Shown: positions 1-11,254, counted from the stretch's first letter. The stretch: DNA of 57,835 bases from Candidatus Eiseniibacteriota bacterium (GCA_005893295.1 VBOY01000055.1:1-57835), one strand, 5' to 3'. Notes: generated by a model from the sequence alone, not told the origin. Numbers and translations: made by a program.

Positions 1-3000
1 GGCGACCTGCTCTCCCCGGCGCCTGCGTATTGGTGGGATGCCACGCATTCGCTCTTCCGCCGCCCCGAGACGGTCCCGCAGTTCGCCCTGATGAACAACT
101 TGTACACCGACGACGGCGATCGCACCGGGGTCTCGGCTCCGGCCAGCGACCCGGCGGGCTTCGTTCCGGCCCGAACGACCGATCAGAGCGCGATCGTGGT
201 GTCCGCCAACCGTCGCGCGATCGTGAACAGCTTCATCGTCTCGGAGAACCGGGCCGACCTCGACTCGGACGGCCAGCTCGACGCGGTCGAGCTGCTGATC
301 AACGAGATCGACTTCCTCCGCAGCCCGGAATGGCTATCGGCGGACCCGCCCCAGGGAACGATCGCCGCCGGCGGCAGCGCTTCGGTCGAAATCCGATTCG
401 ACGCCACACGGCAGCTGGGTGGCGACTACTACGCCGATCTGCTGATCACGAGCAACGATCCCGATGAGCCCGAGACCACCGTGCCGACGCACTTGCGTGT
501 CACCGGCATTCCCGACCTCTCGCTCGCGGACCACGCACAGCCTCGCGATCGCGGTTCCTCCGCGCGGCGATGGCGCTTTCGAGCTGGACGCCGACGGGGA
601 CTATGGGTTCCCGCCCGAGACCGCCACGCTGACGGCGGAGGGTTACACGCTCGGGCAGGTCGGCAATACCGGGACCGACTGCACGACGGCGCACGGAGAG
701 TTCGCCGTGGATGCCGGCACCCTGGCTGCCCTGACCGCGGACGGAATCGTGCACGCCGAGGTCCAGAACACTTCGGACGTCAACGATTTCTGCTCCCTGA
801 ACCGGCACATCGTAAAGCTCCGCTACCTGCTCCCGGCAGGAGCGGTCGATTTCGGCAGCCTGTTCGTGGGCTCGTGCGTCGTGGACAGCGTTCGCGTAAG
901 CAACCTCGGCACCGACTCGCTGCGCGTGACGTCGGTCCAGGTCTCCCATCCGGCGTTCACCGTGACGCCCTCGAGCTTCGTTCTGGCGGTGGGGGAATCC
1001 CGCACCTTGCGCGTGACCTATTGCCCGGCGACCGCCGGCCTTGACCAGGCGGTGCTCAGCGTTCAGAGCAACGACCCCGACACCCCAACGGCGTCCCTGG
1101 ACGTGCGGGGCACCCGCCTGGCGGCCCCCGGCATCGTGGTGTCACCGACCCAGGTGGTTGCCAACCTCCCAATCCCCGCCTCCGAAACGCGGACGCTCAC
1201 GATCCGGAACACGGGGGGATGCGACCTCCAGTTCACGGTCGAGAGTCCGGTCGCCAGCGCCCATACCGTGTACGAGGTGGTCGGTCCACTCGCCAAGGGG
1301 CACGCCGATCCACGGTCCGGCATCCTCGGCAGCGGCGGGCCCGACCAGTTCGGCTACCGCTGGACCGACAGCGACGAGCCTGGCGGACCGAGCTTCGCGT
1401 GGGTGGATATCAGCGACGTCGGACAACCGGTCCCGATCTCCGGCGACGACGCGATCTCGGGCCCGATCGACATGGGAATGAGCTTCCCCTTCTACGGCAA
1501 CACCTTCAGCACCGTCTACGTCTGCACCAACGGCTTCCTCACCTTCAGCCCCGGCACCGGCGCGCCGTTCGGCAATCAGCCACTCCCCACTCCGGGTGCG
1601 CCCCCCAACCTGATCGCACCGTTCTGGGACGATCTGATCTTTTCGAGCCCGCGGGTCTCCACGTACTTCGACGGCGCTCGCTTCATCGTCTCCTGGGTCG
1701 ACGTCGTCCACTACGGGGCGGGCGGTCCATACACCTTCCAGGCCATCCTCTATCCGAACGGCCGGATCGTGTACCAGTACCTGAGCATGGCGGTGCCGAC
1801 CGTAGAGGCCACGGTGGGCATCCAGAACGCGGCGCAGGACGACGGACTCACGGTGGTGTTCAACACGAACTACATCCACAATTCGCTCGCGGTCCAGCTC
1901 CAGCCGTTCGTGCCGTTCCTCGGCATCCAGCCGACGTCGGGCGTCGTGCCTCCTGGTGGCTCGCTCCCGGTGCAGCTGAGCTTGAGCACGGTCGGGGTCC
2001 CGCCGGGGGTGTACCGCGAAACGGTTTCGATCCGGAGCAACGACCCCGACGAGGCCCTGGTCACGGTGCCCGTCGCCCTCAACGCCGGCGTGCTGCCGGA
2101 TATCGCGGTGAGCGCCACGGAGTTGGATTTCGGCTTGGTGTACGTCGGACAGGCGACCCATGGGACGATCGAGGTGAGCAACACGGGCAGCGGGGTTCTC
2201 GAGCTGGCGGCCGCGAATGTCGCGGACTCGGGCTTCAGCCTCGCCTCAGGAGCGCCGCCCCAGCTCATCGACCCAGGCCGGCGCGACACCCTCACGCTGC
2301 GCTTCGCGCCGTCTGGCGCATGCGCGCCTTGCACCGGCACCCTGACTCTCCAAAGCGACGACCCAGACGAGAACCCGCTCACGGTTTCTCTCTCCGGAAC
2401 CTGCGCACCCCCGCCCGACATCGATGTGAGCCCCGCCTCGCTGCGGGCGGCGGGCGCCACCACCCTCGGCCCTCTCGCCCTCAGGCGAACGAAGACTCTT
2501 TTGGTTCAAAACACCGGAGGCAGCGACCTCGAGTTCTCGGTCGCGAGAACCACGTCCGACAGCACGGTGACCGCGCACCAGGCGCTCCCGCTCGCCAAGG
2601 GCCAGCAAGACCCTCGGGCCGGCATTCTCGGTCGGGGTGGGCCCGACCGCTTCGGCTATCGCTGGCGCGACAGCGAAGATTCGGGCGGGCCGCCATTCGG
2701 CTGGGTGGACATCACCGGGATCGGACAGCAGGTCCCGCTCTCCGGCGATGACGCGCTCTCGGCACCCATCGCCATGGGCATGACATTCCCCTTCTACGGA
2801 GCCTCGTTCAATGCCGTCCGAGTCTGTACCAATGGATTCCTGACCTTCACCGGATTCTTCTCACCCCACGCCAACCAACCACTGCCCAGTGGCGCAACGC
2901 CTCCCAATCTCGTCGCCCCGTTCTGGGACGATCTGGCGTTCACCAGCCGTACCATGTACACCCATTTCGACGGCCTCCGATTCGTCGTCGCTTGGACCGA

Positions 3001-4324
3001 GGCGGCTCACGTCGGGGGCGGCGGCCCCTACACGTTCGAGGCGATCCTCTATCCGAGCGGGGAGATCATCTATCAGTACTTGAGCATGGCCTCACCCACC
3101 AACAGCGCTACCGTGGGCATCCAGAACGGAGCGCGGGACGATGGGCTCACCGCTGCGTTCAACGCGAGCTACATCCACGATTCGCTCGCGATCCGCTTCC
3201 TGCCTTCGCCACGCTGGCTCACCGTCAACCCCTCCTCTGGCATCGTCCCCGCCGGCTCCTCGCAGGCCCTGGAGGTGCTGTTCGACGCCAGCGACCTTGC
3301 GGACGGCGACTACGCGGGAGAACTGGCGATCTCGAGCAACGACCCAGACGAGCCCTTCCTTCCGGTGTCATCCCAATTCCATGTCGGCGTGACCAACGCC
3401 ACGTTCGACTTGGATCCCAACACGCTGAACCGTTCCTCGCACGGGCTCTGGGCGCAGGGCACGCTGGAGCTCTTGGCGGGTCAGGATCCGCACCAGGCGG
3501 TGACGTCCACGGTGCGTCTCCAGCGCGCCGTCGCGGTCGCTCCGAACTCACCGTTGTCGTTCTCGGACGACGACCATGACGGACTGGTGGGGATCGGGTA
3601 CAAGTTCGACCGTTCGGAGCTGGCGGGCTTCCTCCCGGCCGGCGACGACGTTCCGGTGGAGCTGATCGGGGAGTTGGCGGACCTCACCTGGTTCAGGGGG
3701 ACCGACCACCTCCGAGTGCTCCCGCCCCAGGTAGACCTCGCGTCCGGCGATGGCGAGCCCACCCGTTACATCCCCAACTCGCAGGTCGAGCTGCTGTGGA
3801 ACGATCCTCCCGGCGCTTCCGCCGCGTCGTTCGACTTGTGGTACTCGGCGACCGGTGGCGAGACCTGGTCGCTCGTGTCAGGTGGCATGACGAGCCGGTC
3901 CTACGTTTGGACCGTTCCCACCGCGCCCACCGACGCCGGCAGGCTCGAGCTGGTGGCGCGGGACGATCACGGCGTCATGGGCTCGTGGCTATCGACTCTG
4001 TTCATCATCCCTTCCGGGATCACGGGAGTAAAGGACGAGCGTCCGGCCAGCTTCGGGCTGCGGCTCGTGAGCGCCAACCCGTCGCCGGGCGCGGCGCGAC
4101 TGGAGCTGGCCGTGCCGGAACGTGCCGAGGTGGAGGTGCGCGTGCACGATGTCCACGGTCGGCTGGTGCGCCGGCTGGCGAGCGGGCCCTACGAGCCGGG
4201 TCGCCACATGCTGGTCTGGGACGGCCGCGGTGAACGCGGGGATCCGGTGGGCGCCGGAATCTATTTCGCCCGCCTCGTCGCCCGCGGGCGATCCTACACG
4301 GTGCGACTCGCCCTGATTCCTTAG
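1..4324 (+). CDS. Large secreted Ig-like-repeat protein with C-terminal FlgD-like module (5'-truncated, frameshifted)
   Basis: The reading frame is open from base 1, so the gene starts upstream. Frame 1 runs to about position 540 and the protein continues in frame 2 to the TAG at 4322-4324. The break lies near 530-545, where frame 1 ends in IPDLSLADHA and frame 2 resumes with SLAIAVPPRGDGAFELD, which fits a one-base indel. The protein is built of Ig-like modules recurring around a SNDPDEP-type strand (five copies), of the ASPM/SPD-2/Hydin or choice-of-anchor type. Two copies of a ~220-aa module contain FPFYG, CTNGFLTF and PFWDDL motifs. The last ~85 residues are a FlgD Ig-like module (VHDVHGRLVRRL, WDGRGERGDPVGAGIYFARL), typical of cell-surface or secreted proteins of FCB-type bacteria. 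The enzymatic part, if any, lies outside the window. Substrate is unknown. Confidence 0.8.
1260..3230 (+). repeat. Internal tandem duplication of a ~660-bp module
   Basis: Bases ~1260-1925 and ~2570-3225 encode near-identical modules. Each begins with PLAKG..DPR.GILG.GGPD.FGYRW and ends with DDGLT..FN..YIH.SLA. The order of motifs (WVDI, SGDDA, FPFYG, CTNGFLTF, PFWDDL, GGPYTF, YQYLSMA, ATVGIQN) is the same in both. An Ig-like SNDPDE module separates the copies. The duplication is in frame and still obvious at DNA level. Confidence 0.85.
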
Positions 4325-4359
4325 CACCGCAGGGGCCGGCCGCGGCGCCCGCCGCAACG

Positions 4360-5590
4360 CTACGTGGGCATGATGAGCTCGGGATCTGCAGGGCGGCGAG
4401 GCGACGCCGCGACCTCCCCTTCCAGGGTGGTCGGGTATTCGGCCGGCAGCTCGCGCAGGCTCTCGACGAACACCGGAACCTCCTCGCCCAGCTGCCCCAG
4501 AGCTTCGGGACCGGCCGCGACGCGCACGATCTCGTAGAGCGTGGTGCGTTGGGCGGGCGTGAAGCCCGCCTCGCGGATCAGGGTCTCGACCTCGGCCACC
4601 GTGGTCTTGTTCACGTGGCCGGTGGCGAGGTGGACGTTCTCCTCGAACAGCGTTCCGCCGAAATCGTCGGCGCCGAAGGAAAGCGCGATCTGTCCGGTCT
4701 TCTTGCCCTCGCTGAACCACGACGCTTGGACGTGATCGAAATTGTCGAGGTAGAGGCGCGCAGCGGAGGACGCGCAGATAGCGCGACGCTCCGGCCACGT
4801 GCTTGACCTTGGACTCCATCGGCGTGTTGCCACGCTTATAGGACCACGGAACGAAGGCCGTGAATCCGCGCGTCTCGTCCTGGAGGTTCCGAACGTAGCT
4901 CAGGTGCTCGATGGTCTCGGCGTCGGTCTCGACGTGGCCGTACATCATGGTGGCGGTCGAGCGCATCCCCACCTGGTGCGCGACCCGGTGGACGTCCAGC
5001 CAGGCCTCGGGCCCGCCCTTCTTGACCGAGATGCGCTTGCGCACCCGCGCCGCGAGGATCTCGGCCCCGCCACCCGGCAGCGTGCGCTGTCCTGCGTCGT
5101 AGAGGGCTTCGAGCACACCGCGGATCGAGAGACCCGAGACCGCGACCATCTGGTGGATCTCGGGGGCGGAGAAGAAATGGGGCGTCATGTTGGGATAGCG
5201 GCGGCGCGACTCCCGCACGATCGTGGGATAGAAGTCCCAGGGGATCTCCGGGTTGAGGCCGCCCTGGAGCAACACTGTGGTCGCGCCCAGACGATCCGCT
5301 TGCTCGATCATTCGCATCACGCCCTCGACGTCGTGGGTATAGGCGTCGGGGGCGTTCGCGCCTGGCTTGCGGTAGAAGGCGCAAAAGTGACAATCGACGG
5401 TGCAGAGATTCGTGTAGTTGGGATTCGTGTCGATGACGTACGTGACCACCTTGGGATCGGTCTTGCGGGACCGCACCTCGTGGGCCAGCGCTCCCAGGTC
5501 GAGCAGCGGCGCTTGGGAGAGCAGGAACACCCCTTCCTCGCTGCTCAGGCGCTCGCCCGCTTGGACCTTGCGTTCGATCGTCGACCACAT
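4360..5590 (-). CDS. mqnC: Cyclic dehypoxanthinylfutalosine synthase MqnC (one-base frameshift)
   Basis: MqnC is a radical SAM enzyme that cyclises dehypoxanthinylfutalosine in the futalosine route to menaquinone. ATG at 5590 begins MWSTIERKV. The 4Fe-4S motif CTVDCHFC, the ALLQGG-like VLLQGGLNPE segment, and TLPGGGAEIL are all present. The frame breaks near 4765: upstream frame reads GASRYLRVLRC, downstream frame resumes ARLYLDNFDHVQASW and ends ELIMPT. Removing one C from the ctccgc stretch restores YLRVLAARLYLDNF, exactly what the family needs, so an extra base is likely. The repaired length is about 409 aa, a little longer than usual. Other pathway genes (mqnA, mqnE, and the UbiA/X/D trio) lie nearby. 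It faces the extracellular-protein gene convergently. Confidence 0.88.
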
Positions 5591-5722
5591 GGCCTGCACC
5601 CTACACCGCACCCAGGCGAGGCGTCGAGTGGGCCGGGCGGCCAGCAGGTGCGCCGCGGCCCGCGCTGGCAAGGCAAACAGGGCTTGACTCGACGCGAGCC
5701 GTCGTCCTTTTCTTGATGCTCG

Positions 5723-6886
5723 ATGGAATCCGCTTGGATCGTCGCCGCGCGCAGGACCGCGTTCACCCGCGCCGCCAAAGGCGCCTTCGTCACCGCCCGT
5801 CCGGACGACCTGCTGGCGTCCTTGTTCCGCGACCTGCTGGGCACCCTCCCGCCTTCGGGCCAAGATCGGCTCGACGAGGTGGTGGTGGGCTGCGCCTATC
5901 CCGAGGCCGAGCAGGGGCGCAACGCCGCCCGCCTCGTGGCACTCGCGGCCGCCGTGCCGGAGCGCGTTCCGGCGATGACCCTCACCCGCATGTGTGCGAG
6001 CAGCCTCGAAGCGACCGCGGTCGCATGCGCCAAGGTGCGCCTGGGCGAAGCGCGCCTCGTGCTCGTCGGAGGCATGGAGAGCATGACCCGGATTCCGATC
6101 GGAGGCGTCAAGCCTTCGCCCAACCGCGCGCTCCTGGAACGGGCGCCCGACGCCTACATGGCCATGGGGCTGACCGCCGAGCGCGTGGCCGCGCGCTACG
6201 GCGTGGGGCGCGCCGACCAAGACGCCTGGGCGGTGCGGAGCCATGCGCGCGCGGCGACGGCGCGCGCCGCGGGACGCCATGCCGCCGAGATCCTGCCGGT
6301 GACGGTGACGAAGGATGGCGGCTCGCTCGAGGTGGCGGAAGACGATGCGGTCCGACCTGACACCACGATCGAGAGGCTCGCCGCCCTGAAGCCCGCCTTC
6401 GAGGCCGACGGCTCAGTCACCGCCGGCAACTCGTGTCCGACCAGCGATGGAGCCTCCGCCCTTCTGGTCGCGTCGGAGACCACGGTGCGTGACCTGGGCC
6501 TCAGGCCGCTCGGGCGATTCGTCTCCTACGCGGTCGCCGGCGTGAGTCCCGCCCTGATGGGGATCGGTCCGGTGGAGGCGGTGCCGATCGCGCTCGCGCG
6601 TGCCGGCCTCTCGCTCGACCGGATCGACCGGATCGAGCTGAACGAGGCGTTCGCGGCCCAGGTGCTGGCCGTGATGCGCGAGCTCGAGCTTCCCGAAGGG
6701 CGCACGAACGTAGAGGGCGGATCGATCGCACTCGGGCACCCGCTCGGCGCCACCGGAGCGCGGCTGGTGGGAACCCTGCTGCGCCAGCTCCAGCGCGACA
6801 AGCTACGCTACGGCCTCGCCACGCTCTGTGTCGGCGGCGGCATGGGGGCCGCCATGGTGCTGGAGAGCGCGGGGGGAGCGGAGTAG
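5723..6886 (+). CDS. Thiolase family acetyl-CoA C-acyltransferase
   Basis: This 387-aa protein is a full-length type II thiolase, which cleaves 3-ketoacyl-CoA or condenses acyl-CoAs. The nucleophilic Cys is residue 91 in RMCASSLEA, the general-base motif is [10 protein letters not shown] with His339, and the second Cys is 369 in CVGGGMGAA. The LNEAFAAQ motif is also present. A hydratase/dehydrogenase partner is not adjacent, so a beta-oxidation or biosynthetic role cannot be decided. The gene is divergent from mqnC with a ~130-bp gap. ATG at 5723 follows no strong Shine-Dalgarno but gives the standard [14 protein letters not shown] start. Confidence 0.9.
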   Translation: MESAWIVAARRTAFTRAAKGAFVTARPDDLLASLFRDLLGTLPPSGQDRLDEVVVGCAYPEAEQGRNAARLVALAAAVPERVPAMTLTRMCASSLEATAVACAKVRLGEARLVLVGGMESMTRIPIGGVKPSPNRALLERAPDAYMAMGLTAERVAARYGVGRADQDAWAVRSHARAATARAAGRHAAEILPVTVTKDGGSLEVAEDDAVRPDTTIERLAALKPAFEADGSVTAGNSCPTSDGASALLVASETTVRDLGLRPLGRFVSYAVAGVSPALMGIGPVEAVPIALARAGLSLDRIDRIELNEAFAAQVLAVMRELELPEGRTNVEGGSIALGHPLGATGARLVGTLLRQLQRDKLRYGLATLCVGGGMGAAMVLESAGGAE

Positions 6887-6997
6887 CTCACAACGCGGCC
6901 GCGCGGTGCCTGCGGTGGTCGGCTGGCGGGCTCACGGCCAGGCGCGCTGCCAAGACGCCGTCACAAACCCGCGCCCGCGGGCGGGCTCCTGTGGCTG

Positions 6998-7387
6998 TTA
7001 GCCGCGGCCGTCACCATTCATGACTGTCTGCCTGTGTTCACGGATTACCTCGGGGGACACCATCGCCAGCCCGAGAGCCAGCAAGAGTGGCACGACAACC
7101 GCGTCGTCGAGGTGCCCCAAGACCGGGATGAAGTCCGGGATGAGATCGATAGGTGATAGCGCATACGCGACGCCAGCTGCGAGCAGAATCCTGGCGGGCC
7201 ACGGAGTTCGGGGATCTCGCAGAACGAGTCGGCCGACACGCGCCTCGCGAGCGAGATTCTTGGCGATCTGTCTCATGCGACGAAGCATGAATGATTTCCA
7301 CGCTCCACGTTTGCTCAGCGGCACCGCCCGACTGCTCTTGACCTCGCGAGTCGTCTCGCTCTCTCGAGCTGCCGGAGTTGGTGCCAT
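6998..7387 (-). CDS. YkvA/DUF1232 family small membrane protein
   Basis: The 129-aa product carries the DUF1232 signature YALSPIDLIPDFIPVLGHLDD-like segment at about residues 75-95, followed by a hydrophobic helix (VVVPLLLALGLAMV). The N-terminal ~35 residues are polar and variable. DUF1232 proteins (YkvA type) are widespread small proteins of unknown function, often predicted to associate with the membrane. It lies 27 bp downstream of the P-loop kinase gene on the same strand, so the two may be co-transcribed. The start is uncertain; a later Met (MLRRMRQIAKN) would still include the conserved domain. Confidence 0.75.
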   Translation of the reverse strand: MAPTPAARESETTREVKSSRAVPLSKRGAWKSFMLRRMRQIAKNLAREARVGRLVLRDPRTPWPARILLAAGVAYALSPIDLIPDFIPVLGHLDDAVVVPLLLALGLAMVSPEVIREHRQTVMNGDGRG

Positions 7388-7414
7388 TCACCGAATCGAG
7401 CGCCCAACTCGGAA

Positions 7415-7933
7415 TTAGACAGCCGCGGCGGGCACGGTGGCCAGGAATTCGTCAATCGCGTCCGATGAACGAAGAATAGCGACGCGCTTACGCTTGTCGA
7501 GCGCCGCCAATCGGCTCAGAACGTCGCCCCGACGGCGCGAGGCATACGTCCAAGTCCACGCGAGAAACTCCCAGCTCAGCCGTTCCCGACAGCCGGGCGG
7601 CAGTTCGGGGCGTTCGCGGCCGAAGTGACGAACCTGGCGTCCCATCACGCGCCAGAGGCAGACAATTGGGGGCATATCGAGAAACACAACCGTGTCACAG
7701 GCCTCGAGCCGGACGTCGAGCGTCCCGCCGTAATTGCCATCGATGATCCACGCGTCGCACCGGACGAGCTCCTCGACCTGGACGCGCCACTCTTCTGCGG
7801 GAGTCGGCTGCCACCCAGCCCGCCAGTAGAGCGTATCGAGATGGATGAGGGGGAGTCCCGTGCACTGGGCCAGCCGCCGAGCGACGGTGGTCTTCCCCGA
7901 TCCACCCGTACCGATCACGAGAATGCGCTTCAA
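7415..7933 (-). CDS. P-loop nucleoside kinase-like protein (topology-modulation/FlaR type)
   Basis: The 172-aa protein begins MKRILVIGTGGSGKTTVAR, a Walker A loop right at the N-terminus, followed by GLPLIHLDTLYW. DAWIIDGNYGGTL and VVFLDMPPIVCLWRV match the adenylate-kinase-like family annotated as topology modulation protein. These are small cytosolic P-loop kinases of unclear substrate. It is complete, with the usual length for the family. The neighbour downstream encodes a DUF1232 protein; nothing in the context assigns a pathway. Confidence 0.75.
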   Translation of the reverse strand: MKRILVIGTGGSGKTTVARRLAQCTGLPLIHLDTLYWRAGWQPTPAEEWRVQVEELVRCDAWIIDGNYGGTLDVRLEACDTVVFLDMPPIVCLWRVMGRQVRHFGRERPELPPGCRERLSWEFLAWTWTYASRRRGDVLSRLAALDKRKRVAILRSSDAIDEFLATVPAAAV

Positions 7934-8175
7934 TTGGAGGTAGGTAGCCTCCCAACCCTCAGTTCAGCGGGCACGCGGCGCCCCCTGGCCGCCGATCGGC
8001 CGCTTCAGCGCTCGCCCTTCGCCTTCGCCATCCCGGCGACCACCGACCGCACGAGGGCCAGGTCCACCGCGTCAATCTCGTCGACGTTCCCGCCCGCCAG
8101 CATTGCGTGCGCCGTCACCGCGACGCATGCGAGGATGACGGAATCCGGCGCATGCGATGCCCTAGCGCACTCGGC

Positions 8176-8976
8176 CTACCGTCCGTCGCCGTCGAGCAGG
8201 TTGCCGAGCCCGCCCAGGATCGAGCCCTCCTCTCGCCCGCCGCGGCCAGTCTGGGGCGCGGCGGCGTAGATGCGGCTCGCCAGGCGAGAGAATGGCAAGG
8301 ATTGGAGCCACACCTTGCCGGGGCCGCGCAGCGTGGCGAAGAACAGACCTTCGCCGCCGAAGATCGCGCTCTTGAGTCCGCCGACGAACTGGATGTCGTA
8401 GGTGACGCTCGGCTGCAGTGCCACCAGGCACCCCGTGTCCACGCGCAGGGTCTCGCCGGCTGCCAGGGTCTTCTCCTCCAGCGTCCCGCCCGCGTGCACG
8501 AACGCCCAGCCGTCTCCTTGCAGGCGCTCGAGGATGAAGCCTTCGCCGCCGAACAGTCCGGCGCCGAAGCGCTTGGTGAACGCGATCCCGAGCGATACTC
8601 CCTTGGCCGCCACCAGGAACGAGTCCTTCTGAGCCAAGAGGTCGCCGCCCAGCTGGGCCAAATGAAGCGCCACGATCTTGCCAGGGTAGGGAGCGGCGAA
8701 GGCCGCCTTGCGCTTGCCCTGTCCCTGGTTCTGGAACACGGTCATGAACAGCGACTCGCCGATCAGCAGGCGCTTGCCGGCGCTCAACAGGGCGTTCATG
8801 AAACCGCCTTGCTGCTGCGAGCCGTCGCCGAAGATGGTTTGCATCGCGATGCCGTCTTCGATGTACATCATCGCGCCGGCCTCGCCGACCACGGCCTCGC
8901 CGGGGTCGAGCTCGATCTTCACGAACTGCATGTCGTCGCCGAGGATCTCGTAGTCCACTTCGTGCATGGTGGGCAT
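8176..8976 (-). CDS. AIM24/TIGR00266 family protein
   Basis: The chosen ATG ([13 protein letters not shown]) is preceded by AGGAAA with good spacing; an in-frame ATG at 9054 would add an unlikely 26-residue lead. The ~266-aa product has the glycine-rich beta-repeat fold of the AIM24 family: [23 protein letters not shown]-like N-terminus, [12 protein letters not shown] and [25 protein letters not shown] repeats. AIM24 is a mitochondrial protein in yeast; bacterial members have no firm biochemical role. The C-terminal tail ([18 protein letters not shown]) is glycine-rich and probably flexible. It lies 109 bp downstream of mqnA on the same strand. Confidence 0.85.
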   Translation of the reverse strand: MPTMHEVDYEILGDDMQFVKIELDPGEAVVGEAGAMMYIEDGIAMQTIFGDGSQQQGGFMNALLSAGKRLLIGESLFMTVFQNQGQGKRKAAFAAPYPGKIVALHLAQLGGDLLAQKDSFLVAAKGVSLGIAFTKRFGAGLFGGEGFILERLQGDGWAFVHAGGTLEEKTLAAGETLRVDTGCLVALQPSVTYDIQFVGGLKSAIFGGEGLFFATLRGPGKVWLQSLPFSRLASRIYAAAPQTGRGGREEGSILGGLGNLLDGDGR

Positions 8977-9084
8977 CGCGTCGTTTCCTTTCACGCTCGG
9001 GGCTCCGTCGAACTGCCTCGCCGCTTTTGCGGTCGGGGACCGCCCCCATGCCAATTTACGCAGCCCGCCGCGGCGGGTTGCGGC

Positions 9085-9897
9085 TCAATCGCTCTCGATC
9101 AGGCCGTGTTGCGAAAGCAGTTCCTCGAACCGCGCCATGCCCGCCAGGTCGTCCGGCCCCAGGCGGTAGTGGAAGCGCCGCAGATAGGCCTCCATCTCCT
9201 GCCAGCTCCAGCCCGGAGCGGTCTGCTGGCGAGCCACGTCCGAGAGGCTGGCGAGCCCGGCGGCGAGCGAGGCGTCGAGAAACTCGATCAGCTCGCGCGC
9301 CACGACCGGATCGAGGGCGCGTCGCACCGCCCATACCGCGTAGACGAACGAAAACCCGGTCCACTCCATCCAGTCGGCGCCCAGATCGAGGGTTTGCGTG
9401 AACCCGTGCGGGCGCTGGTCGCGCATCTGCATCGCCCGGTCGCCGATCACCAGCAGCGCGTCCGCTTGAGCAGGCTCGAGGCCGCGCACGTAGCGCACCC
9501 CCGGTAGGCCGCGTCGAACGTCGAGCAGCAGGCGCAGCAGGCGGATCGAGGTGGACGTTTCGGGGCTCACCGAGACCATGGCGTGCGCGAGCGCCGCTGC
9601 CGGGCGGCGCGAGAACAGAAGGACCGATTGCACGGCACCGCGAGCCGCGAGCCCGAGGTTGGCCGCCAGCTCGAAGCGCTCTTTGAGTCGCAGGTAGTCG
9701 CCGGCGGCCATGAGTCCCAGGTCGACCGTGCCGGCCTCGGCCTCGCGGCCCAAATCGCGTGGCGCGAGGTTGCGCACCGCGAACGGAGCCTCGCCCCACA
9801 GCGCGTAGAAGGGTGCCGCGTTCGCATACGGGATGCGCGCGGCCACCGTGGCCGTGGTGAGCTTGGAGACCGGGTTCATGGGCGGCGGAGCATACAT
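9085..9897 (-). CDS. mqnA: Chorismate dehydratase MqnA
   Basis: MqnA converts chorismate to 3-enolpyruvyl-benzoate, the first step of the futalosine menaquinone pathway. The ~270-aa protein has the periplasmic-binding-protein-like fold of the family: ARIPYANAAPFYALW, LGLMAAGDYLRL, VSVSPETSTSIRLLRLLL, ALLVIGDRAMQM and LGADWMEWTGFSFVYAVWAVR. Two starts are possible, ATG 9897 and ATG 9879 (MNPVSKLTT); neither has a clear Shine-Dalgarno. It is divergent from an MFS gene that begins 62 bp away. With mqnC and mqnE in the same window the pathway assignment is firm. Confidence 0.9.
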   Translation of the reverse strand: MYAPPPMNPVSKLTTATVAARIPYANAAPFYALWGEAPFAVRNLAPRDLGREAEAGTVDLGLMAAGDYLRLKERFELAANLGLAARGAVQSVLLFSRRPAAALAHAMVSVSPETSTSIRLLRLLLDVRRGLPGVRYVRGLEPAQADALLVIGDRAMQMRDQRPHGFTQTLDLGADWMEWTGFSFVYAVWAVRRALDPVVARELIEFLDASLAAGLASLSDVARQQTAPGWSWQEMEAYLRRFHYRLGPDDLAGMARFEELLSQHGLIESD

Positions 9898-9959
9898 GCC
9901 GTGACGCGGCGCGTCGAGGAGGACCGCCTCGTTCCGCGGCCCGTGTACAGTGTGCCCCC

Positions 9960-11186
9960 GTGAATCGCGAGATCGAGGCGAGCGGCATCGACCATTCCGG
10001 CCGCTGGCGCATGTTGGCGCTCGTGGCTGCGGCCGAGCTGCTCGGCATGTCGCTGTGGTTCGCGGCGACCGCGGTCGCCGCGCAGCTGCGGCAGACGTGG
10101 GACCTGAGCGTGGCCGCGGCCGGTTGGCTCACCACCGCAGTCCAGCTCGGCTTCGTCGCCGGGACCGCCGGGGCGGCCATCTTGAACCTCGCCGATCTCG
10201 TCCCGGCGCGCGCCTACTTCGCAGCCTCGGCGCTGCTCGCCGCGGCGGCCAACGCCACGGTGATCGTTTGCCCCGGGATGCGTGAGGCGCTGGTGTTCCG
10301 CTTCCTCACCGGCTTCTTCCTCGCGGGCGTCTATCCGCCCGGGATGAAAATGATCGCCACCTGGTTTCGATCCTACCGCGGGCTGGCGATCGGAACGGTG
10401 GTCGGGGCGATCTCGCTGGGAAAGGCGACCCCATACTTGGTGCATGCGATCTCGACCGCTGGAATCGCCCCGGTTCTTGGCACCGCCTCGGTGGGCGCCA
10501 CGCTCGGAGCGCTGCTCGTCGCGGCGGGGTATCGGGATGGCCCCTATCCCTTCCCGCGCCGGCCGTTCTCGTGGAAGCTGGTGGCGACCGTCGTGCGTCA
10601 TCGCGAGACCCGGCTCGCGACCTCGGGATACCTGGGCCACATGTGGGAGCTGTACGCGATGTGGACCTGGCTCCCGGTGTTCTTGGGAGCGAGCTTCGCG
10701 GCCCGCGCGAGCGCAGGACACGCGACGCCATCCGAGCGAACCCTCGATTGGCTCTCCTTCGGCGCGATCGCGATCGGAAGCCTCGGCTGCGTCTGGGGCG
10801 GCTGGGCGGCGCAGAAGAGCGGCTACGCGCGCGTCGTCACGTGGGCGATGGCGGCGAGCGGGGGGTGCTCGCTGGCGATCGGGCTGGTCTACGGTGCCAG
10901 CGCCTGGATCCTGGTGCCGCTCGCCTGGTGCTGGGGGTTCTTCGTGGTCGCCGACTCGGCGCAATTCAGCGCCATGGTCACCGAGGTCGCTCCACCGCAC
11001 GCGGTGGGGACCGCGCTCACGCTCCAGACCTCGATGGGCTTCCTGCTCACCATGCTGACGATCCAGCTGGTACCTGCAATCGCCGCGGCCACCGGCTGGC
11101 GGTGGGCCTTCGCGGTCCTGGCTCTCGGGCCCGCGGCGGGAATCGCGGCGATCCGCAGGCTCTCGGTCCCTTCGCGAGCGCCCTGA
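9960..11186 (+). CDS. MFS transporter
   Basis: This is a ~408-aa major facilitator with a GTG start at 9960 and about 12 hydrophobic segments. The first half holds LLGMSLWFAATAVAAQL and a loop with MKMIATWFRSYRGLAIG; the second half starts after a short cytosolic loop near residue 210. It resembles nitrate/nitrite- or cyanate-type MFS members (MSLWFAATAV) but no substrate can be read from the sequence. It is transcribed away from mqnA and convergent with the radical SAM gene, whose end lies ~70 bp downstream. Confidence 0.85.
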   Translation: MNREIEASGIDHSGRWRMLALVAAAELLGMSLWFAATAVAAQLRQTWDLSVAAAGWLTTAVQLGFVAGTAGAAILNLADLVPARAYFAASALLAAAANATVIVCPGMREALVFRFLTGFFLAGVYPPGMKMIATWFRSYRGLAIGTVVGAISLGKATPYLVHAISTAGIAPVLGTASVGATLGALLVAAGYRDGPYPFPRRPFSWKLVATVVRHRETRLATSGYLGHMWELYAMWTWLPVFLGASFAARASAGHATPSERTLDWLSFGAIAIGSLGCVWGGWAAQKSGYARVVTWAMAASGGCSLAIGLVYGASAWILVPLAWCWGFFVVADSAQFSAMVTEVAPPHAVGTALTLQTSMGFLLTMLTIQLVPAIAAATGWRWAFAVLALGPAAGIAAIRRLSVPSRAP

Positions 11187-11254
11187 CCGATCTGCGCGTG
11201 GCTCGACTTCGTGCTCGAGGCCGGCCGCCGTAGCGTCGCGTGTTGTGGCGCCGC

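Noticed and set aside
3989-6280. Very long minus-strand open frame across mqnC and thiolase
   Set aside because: Only its mqnC part has protein-like motifs; the rest is antisense to thiolase or the secreted protein and reflects GC-rich third-position bias.
6950-6997. GC-rich hairpin after thiolase (CCCGC-GCCC-GCGGG)
   Set aside because: Short stem, no T-tract on either strand; such pairings are common by chance at this GC content.
8005-8175. Possible small minus-strand gene in frame after the AIM24 stop (ends VVAGMAKAKGER)
   Set aside because: No convincing start codon or ribosome site and no recognisable motif; it may be a remnant or chance frame.
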